Shown here: piece after piece, positions 59,988-64,000 of the stretch | Layout: each line of letters opens with the position of its first letter | Position numbering within the stretch: the first letter of the stretch is position 1 | From: Sulfurimicrobium sp031426915 | GTDB taxonomy: Bacteria > Pseudomonadota > Gammaproteobacteria > Burkholderiales > Sulfuricellaceae | Direction of reading: 5' to 3' | Length of the DNA stretch: 64,000 nt | NCBI GenBank assembly: GCA_031426915.1 | Contig: JASJPB010000008.1 | Coordinates: forward strand, 38,672 to 102,671 | Translations under genes and position numbers: made by a program | The notes under the pieces: model-generated | Told to the model about the DNA's origin: nothing | Databases searched by the model: none | What the model saw: only the letters and a program-made list of their open reading frames with translations

Positions 59988-60476
59988 CTAGCGCACAAAC
60001 TCGCGTTTTACCCAGTTCGCCGTTTCCGCTTCATCCAGCTTGCCGCTCACCGTGCGCGCCTGGTGCGTGGCGTCGTAAAAATAGGTGCGCGGCAATTCTC
60101 CGCGCCATTTGCGGTCGATTTCGAAATACAGGCGTTCCACGAAGCTGTCCGCAAATACCCAGGATTGCGCCTGGCCCAGGCCGTATTTATCCAGCACGGC
60201 GGCGATCGCCGTGCCCTCCTCCACCGTGTCGGTGGCGACCAGCACCAGCGGCAGTTGTGGGTGTTCCTCAACCAGTTTGCCCAGCTGTTCCAGATTGGCC
60301 TTGCAGTAGATGCAGCTGAGGGACCAGAAGGCGAGAATGAAAGGCTTGCCGGCATGAGCGGACGCCACCGCTTTCATGCTCCCCGGACCAAACGGTTTTG
60401 GCGCCGGGGAGGCGGCATGGGCGCAGCAGGCCCAGGCCCAGAGCAGCATGAAACCCAAGGCCCGGCGCATGCTCAT
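59988..60476 (-). CDS. Exported thioredoxin-fold protein (TlpA/SCO-like)
   Basis: The ATG at 60476 gives 162 residues with a signal peptide (MSMRRALGFMLLWAWACCAHAA). The thioredoxin motif CIYC (55-58) stands in FILAFWSLSCIYCKANLEQL, followed by a fold typical of TlpA/ResA proteins (LPLVLVATDTVEEGTAIAAVL...RTYFYDATHQA). It would reduce disulfides or carry copper in the periplasm. It overlaps the propeller gene by 4 bases. The partner is likely the cysteine-rich propeller protein. Confidence 0.85.
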   Translation of the reverse strand: MSMRRALGFMLLWAWACCAHAASPAPKPFGPGSMKAVASAHAGKPFILAFWSLSCIYCKANLEQLGKLVEEHPQLPLVLVATDTVEEGTAIAAVLDKYGLGQAQSWVFADSFVERLYFEIDRKWRGELPRTYFYDATHQARTVSGKLDEAETANWVKREFVR

Positions 60477-61714
60477 GGTTTTACCTCCACCAGTTGCAAG
60501 CCGTCCTTTTCCGTTTGCCAGGACAGGAAAACCTTGTCCTGGCGGTCGATCAGGAACGGATGATCGGAGGCGCCCGCTGACGCGGCGAGACGGCGTGCTC
60601 CGGACCAGGATTCCCCTCCATCGGCGGAGTGCATTTCCTGTATCGAGGATTCCTTGCCGTCGAATTCCTTCCACACCACGAAAACCTTCCGGCCCTGGCT
60701 CAATACGTCGGGATGGCCGGCTTGCGCATCTTCGTTGCCGAACGAGCGGGGCACGGAGAAAGTCTGGCCCTTGTCCGCCGTTGATCCGTAGAACAGGCCG
60801 TGGCGTTCCGGGCCGTTGTTGAACCAGACCATGTGGTAGGTCCCGTCCGCGGCGATGGAGAGCGCGCCGCCGTGGTGCGGGCAGCCGCTTACTTCCCACT
60901 CGTCATGGGTGGCGCGCACGGTTGCGGCTTGCCCTTCGAGCCGGGCAAGGGCGAAGTCGCGCGTGTTCTTGCCGAAAATATGGCGCCAGAAAACCACGGG
61001 AGTGCCATCGGGTTCCAGCGCCAGCGCCACCCGGCAGCACTCGCAGGAATGGTCTGCGAGTTTGACGTTTGCGCGGAAGGACGCGCCGTTGTCGTCGGAC
61101 AGTGCGTAATACACTGCCGCGCCGTGGTATGGCGCCTTGTTTTTCTGTGCTGCCGAGAGATCGCGCTTGTCCAGCCAGGCGAGATAGACCTGACCCCGCT
61201 GGTTCACCCCCATCGCCTCGAAGCGGTGGCTGATGATTTCCGGGTCGTCGTTGACGGTGAGCGGCGCGGAAAAGGTCTTGCCGTCGTCCAGCGAGCGGCT
61301 GAAGCGGATGTGGCCGGTCATGGGCTTTTCCAGCGCCTGGGTCCAGGAAACGTAAACGATGCCGTTACGGACCAGGATTTTGGGGCGGTTCTCGCCGTCC
61401 CCGGCGATATTTTCGGGTACGCCGTTGACTGCCACCGGGGCGCTGAAGGTTTTGCCGTTATCGTCGGAATGGCTTACTCGTACCTGGTTCCCCTGCGCCG
61501 AGGCGCGCCACAGGCGCCCCTTGGCATCGAAAACCATGGTGGTGGCAAGAGATGGCTTGGCGAGCGTGGCCTTCCAGACCATTTCCCGGTCAAGCGGCGG
61601 GGCGGGTGCTGCCGCGCTGGCCCGATGTTCAGTGTGGGCAGCCGGCTCCGCCGCCAGGGCCAGGCCGGCAAGACAGTTTGCAGCGAATAGAAGGAGAGCG
61701 AGAGCTGTTTTCAT
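60473..61714 (-). CDS. Exported BNR/Asp-box propeller protein with CECC and CPHH motifs
   Basis: A 413-residue secreted protein (signal MKTALALLLFAANCLAGLALAA). Five Asp boxes (SHSDDNGKTF 81, SRSLDDGKTF 139, ALSDDNGASF 204, STADKGQTF 311, HSADGGESW 362) show a sialidase-type beta-propeller. It lacks the sialidase arginine triad as far as I can see. Instead it has HSCECCR (222-228) and GCPHHGG (277-283), clustered Cys and His that look like a metal or haem site or a redox centre. It is encoded between the TonB receptor and the thioredoxin-like protein, which suggests metal acquisition; sialidase activity is unlikely. Confidence 0.8.
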   Translation of the reverse strand: MKTALALLLFAANCLAGLALAAEPAAHTEHRASAAAPAPPLDREMVWKATLAKPSLATTMVFDAKGRLWRASAQGNQVRVSHSDDNGKTFSAPVAVNGVPENIAGDGENRPKILVRNGIVYVSWTQALEKPMTGHIRFSRSLDDGKTFSAPLTVNDDPEIISHRFEAMGVNQRGQVYLAWLDKRDLSAAQKNKAPYHGAAVYYALSDDNGASFRANVKLADHSCECCRVALALEPDGTPVVFWRHIFGKNTRDFALARLEGQAATVRATHDEWEVSGCPHHGGALSIAADGTYHMVWFNNGPERHGLFYGSTADKGQTFSVPRSFGNEDAQAGHPDVLSQGRKVFVVWKEFDGKESSIQEMHSADGGESWSGARRLAASAGASDHPFLIDRQDKVFLSWQTEKDGLQLVEVKP

Positions 61715-61775
61715 GGTTCGTGTCGGGTTTTCGGCCGGGGCGAAATGCCCCGGCCATCATACATTACTGGTGCCG

Positions 61776-64000
61776 TTACATTTGCCACGCAACCTCGCCG
61801 TAGAATCCCCGGCCCATGGCGCGGGTGGATTCGTAGTAGTCGCGGTCGAACAGGTTGTTGGCGGAGAGGGACAATTTCAGCCCTTTCTTGACCGCGTAGG
61901 AGACCTTGGCATTGGCCACGAAGTACGCATCGTAAGAGCCGTACACTCCGCTCACGACGTCCTTGTTTTCGTCATTGGCGTAAATCTTGCCCACGTAATG
62001 CCCGGACAGCGATCCGCTCCATGGTCCTTGCACCCCCTGCAAGCCGACATTGGCCATCTTTTGCGGGGTGTTGGTCATGTATTTGCCTTCGGTGGCGCGA
62101 CTTGCCGAATTCTCGGTGATCCTGGAATCGTTGTAGGTCACATTGGCGAAGGCGGTCAAGCCGTTCATCAGCCGTTGTCGAACTTCCAGCTCGATGCCCT
62201 GCACCTTGGCAGCGCCGGCATTGGCGACGCTCTGCGCCATCAGGGCATCGGACTGGGTGCGGTAGATCAGGTCCTTGAGCCGGTTTTCATAGAGCGTGAC
62301 GCGCAACAAAGTGCCGCTGCCCACCTGCTGTTCGACGCCGATTTCCATCGACGTGACGGTTTCGGGCTTGAGATCGGGGTTGGGCGTATAGGTGTAGCCG
62401 GTCTGCGGCGTCCACCAGCCGAAAGTATCGCGCAGGTTGGGGGTGTGGAACGCGTTGCCGATCGAGCCGCGCACGGTGGTGGCGTCGGCCGGGCGGTATA
62501 CCAGCGAGGCCTTGGGGCTGAAGTGGGTCTGGCTGCGCGAACTGTACTCGTTCTTGTAGGCGCCGGGAGTGGACGCTTTCTCGATGAAGCCCTCGGTGGA
62601 CCAGGTGTCGTAGCGTCCGCCGAGATAGGCCGAGAGACGGTCGGAAAGGGTGATTTCATCCTGCACGTAGAGGGCATACGTGGTGTCCTCGCCCGAGGTG
62701 CGGTTCTGGACCGGGCCGGTGGCCCCGGCGTTGCGCCAGTCGCTGACGCTATAGGTGATAGTGTCGATCATGCGCTTGCTCCCGGAAACGCCGGCCACCA
62801 GGTAATGGCTGTCGCTAAGCGGAAAGCTGGCCTGCACCGAGCCGGAAAGTTCGTTGCTCGGGCGCAACATGCGGGTCGCCGCTCCCCCATTGGCCAGGGT
62901 CGCGGTGGAACCCAGCACGAAATAGTTGTTGTACAGGGGCATGTCCGAGTAGCCCAGGGTGGCCTTGAGCGCGGAGGCCTTTCCCAGTTTCATTTCATAT
63001 TCCGCGGTATAGCGGTTGTGTTCCTTGATCTCGCTGTCGGGGCCGGTGAGGAAATCCTTTTCCTTGAGCGCCAGATTGGCTCCCGCCACCGTCACGTTGC
63101 CCGCGCTCACAGGGTTGCCCGCCGCATTGCGCAGATAGGTGTTGTAGTGGTTGCGGCCGGTGCTTTCATAGAGAAACTGCGTGGCGCCCAGGGTCAGGCG
63201 GGAATCGGCGGGAAGATCGACGTACATTTTCACGCCCAGGTTTTGCGAGTTCCAGCCGTTGCTCCCCTTGTCCCCGACCAGGTAGGCGGTATTGCCGCTG
63301 GCATCGGTGCTGCGTGTTGCGCCCGTGACCGCCGTGCCGCCTGTGCCGCTGGGCTTGATCATCACGTCATCCTTGATGTAGCCGTCGCTCTGCTTGTGGG
63401 CGTAGTCGAGCACGATGCCGACCCGCTCGCCGAGGCGATCCTGGTAGACCATCGAGCCGCTGGCGAAGTTGTTGGTCCCGTACCCGCCCTTGACGGAAAG
63501 CTCCCGCTTGGTAGGAACCTTGGTGATGATGTTGATCACCCCGCCCATGGCACTGCCGCCGTAGAGCGAGGAAAACGGCCCGGGCACCACCTCGATGCGC
63601 TCCACCGTTTCGGCCGGCACGGATTCCCAGGTCACCGCGCCGATGTAGGGGTCGTTGAGGGTCTGCCCGTCCACCAGCACCAGCGTGCGCGAATAGTCGG
63701 GAATGCCGCGCAGCAGCACGTTGGTGCCCATCACGCTGGGCTCGTGCCCGCCCGGCCGGTTGGTGTATACGCCCGGCAGGTACTTGAGGGACTCGTCCAC
63801 GGAATGCACGTTCATGTCCTCGATTTCCCTGGCCGTCACGACGCTCACCGTCGCGGGTGCATCGGCGGTGTCCTTGGCAGTCTTGGTGGCGGTCACCACC
63901 ATTTCTTCCATCCTTTGTGCGCTTTTTGTGTCCGCCCCGGCCGCTTGGACGCCCGTGCCAGCCATGCCGGCGCAAATGCCCGCGATAAGGCAGGACAAGG
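61776..64000 (-). CDS. TonB-dependent outer-membrane receptor (5' truncated by window edge)
   Basis: The frame is open to the right edge of the window; the leftover start-like TTG at 63998 is inside a signal peptide (SCLIAGICAGMAGTGVQA), so the true start lies outside. The plug has a TonB-box-like EEMVVTATK, then PGVYTNRPGGHEPSVMGTNVLLRGIPDYSRTLVLVDGQTLNDPY and VERIEVVPGPFSSLYGGSAMGGVINIITK, a BtuB/CirA-like pattern. The barrel ends in aromatic FYGEVAWQM, the usual C-terminal signature. The ligand is unknown. It heads the operon with the propeller, thioredoxin, TonB, ExbB and ExbD. Confidence 0.92.
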   Translation of the reverse strand, partial: LSCLIAGICAGMAGTGVQAAGADTKSAQRMEEMVVTATKTAKDTADAPATVSVVTAREIEDMNVHSVDESLKYLPGVYTNRPGGHEPSVMGTNVLLRGIPDYSRTLVLVDGQTLNDPYIGAVTWESVPAETVERIEVVPGPFSSLYGGSAMGGVINIITKVPTKRELSVKGGYGTNNFASGSMVYQDRLGERVGIVLDYAHKQSDGYIKDDVMIKPSGTGGTAVTGATRSTDASGNTAYLVGDKGSNGWNSQNLGVKMYVDLPADSRLTLGATQFLYESTGRNHYNTYLRNAAGNPVSAGNVTVAGANLALKEKDFLTGPDSEIKEHNRYTAEYEMKLGKASALKATLGYSDMPLYNNYFVLGSTATLANGGAATRMLRPSNELSGSVQASFPLSDSHYLVAGVSGSKRMIDTITYSVSDWRNAGATGPVQNRTSGEDTTYALYVQDEITLSDRLSAYLGGRYDTWSTEGFIEKASTPGAYKNEYSSRSQTHFSPKASLVYRPADATTVRGSIGNAFHTPNLRDTFGWWTPQTGYTYTPNPDLKPETVTSMEIGVEQQVGSGTLLRVTLYENRLKDLIYRTQSDALMAQSVANAGAAKVQGIELEVRQRLMNGLTAFANVTYNDSRITENSASRATEGKYMTNTPQKMANVGLQGVQGPWSGSLSGHYVGKIYANDENKDVVSGVYGSYDAYFVANAKVSYAVKKGLKLSLSANNLFDRDYYESTRAMGRGFYGEVAWQM

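Noticed and set aside
1..64000. tRNA, rRNA, CRISPR array, prophage or insertion sequence
   Set aside because: No regularly spaced repeats, no transposase or phage genes, and no cloverleaf or rRNA-like sequence were seen by eye in the gaps. A tRNA scan could still find something missed.

Overview
The window is chromosomal DNA of a betaproteobacterium, most like the Nitrosomonadales (Sulfuricella/Gallionella-type lithoautotrophs). This rests on the gene order (dnaA-dnaN-gyrB; LysM-dprA-smg-topA against def-fmt-htpX-rsmB-DUF4390-ntrY-ntrX-trkA-trkH; leuS-lptE-holA-proA-nadD-rsfS-rlmH-maf-rng), on a proteobacterial phosphoribulokinase that implies a Calvin cycle, and on many c-type cytochrome and TonB genes. 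The species cannot be named from this window alone. It is origin-proximal: dnaA, cut by the left edge, dnaN and gyrB all read rightwards, and a DnaA-box match lies between dnaA and dnaN.

Layout. 0-4.5 kb: replication initiation and gyrase, clearly AT-richer than the rest. 4.5-9.8 kb (minus strand): topA, smg, dprA and a LysM protein. 9.9-20.3 kb (plus): deformylase, formyltransferase, HtpX, RsmB, a DUF4390 protein, an NtrY/NtrX pair whose regulator has a decayed AAA+ domain, and the TrkAH potassium system. 20.3-29.3 kb: polA, a LOG protein, thrB, a membrane protein, uvrD and phosphoribulokinase. 29.4-38.5 kb: leuS to rng, a dense housekeeping run. 38.5-47.9 kb: dynamin-like GTPase, YggU/YggT/ProC, orphan ABC ATPase, PBP7-type endopeptidase, MFS and CPA1 transporters, YjdM and a DUF3616 protein. 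48-51.9 kb: a haem module (SHP-type DUF1924 cytochrome, dihaem cytochrome c, cytochrome b fused to a c-haem domain) followed by a QseBC-type two-component pair, with a PmrA/QseB-like box upstream of the operon. 52-54.1 kb: OprC/NosA-type copper TonB receptor. 54.2-56.8 kb: accessory islet with two PIN toxin-antitoxin pairs around an orphan PD-(D/E)XK nuclease-like gene and REP-like hairpins. 56.8-64 kb (minus): dinB, then an operon encoding a TonB receptor (cut by the right edge), a cysteine-rich BNR propeller, a thioredoxin-fold protein, TonB, ExbB and ExbD.

Non-coding signals include four parS-like 16-mers (near 2.05, 21.5, 37.7 and 49.7 kb), two MITE-like inverted-repeat elements (25.2 and 33.4 kb), three rho-independent terminators, and a promoter for phosphoribulokinase. 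No tRNA, rRNA, CRISPR array, insertion sequence or prophage was seen.

Best candidates for something under-described: the TonB/ExbBD operon with its CxCC propeller and thioredoxin; the SHP-DHC-cytochrome b relay with a fused haem domain; the degenerate NtrX; the PD-(D/E)XK gene between toxin-antitoxin pairs; and the spread of parS-like sites inside conserved coding sequence.
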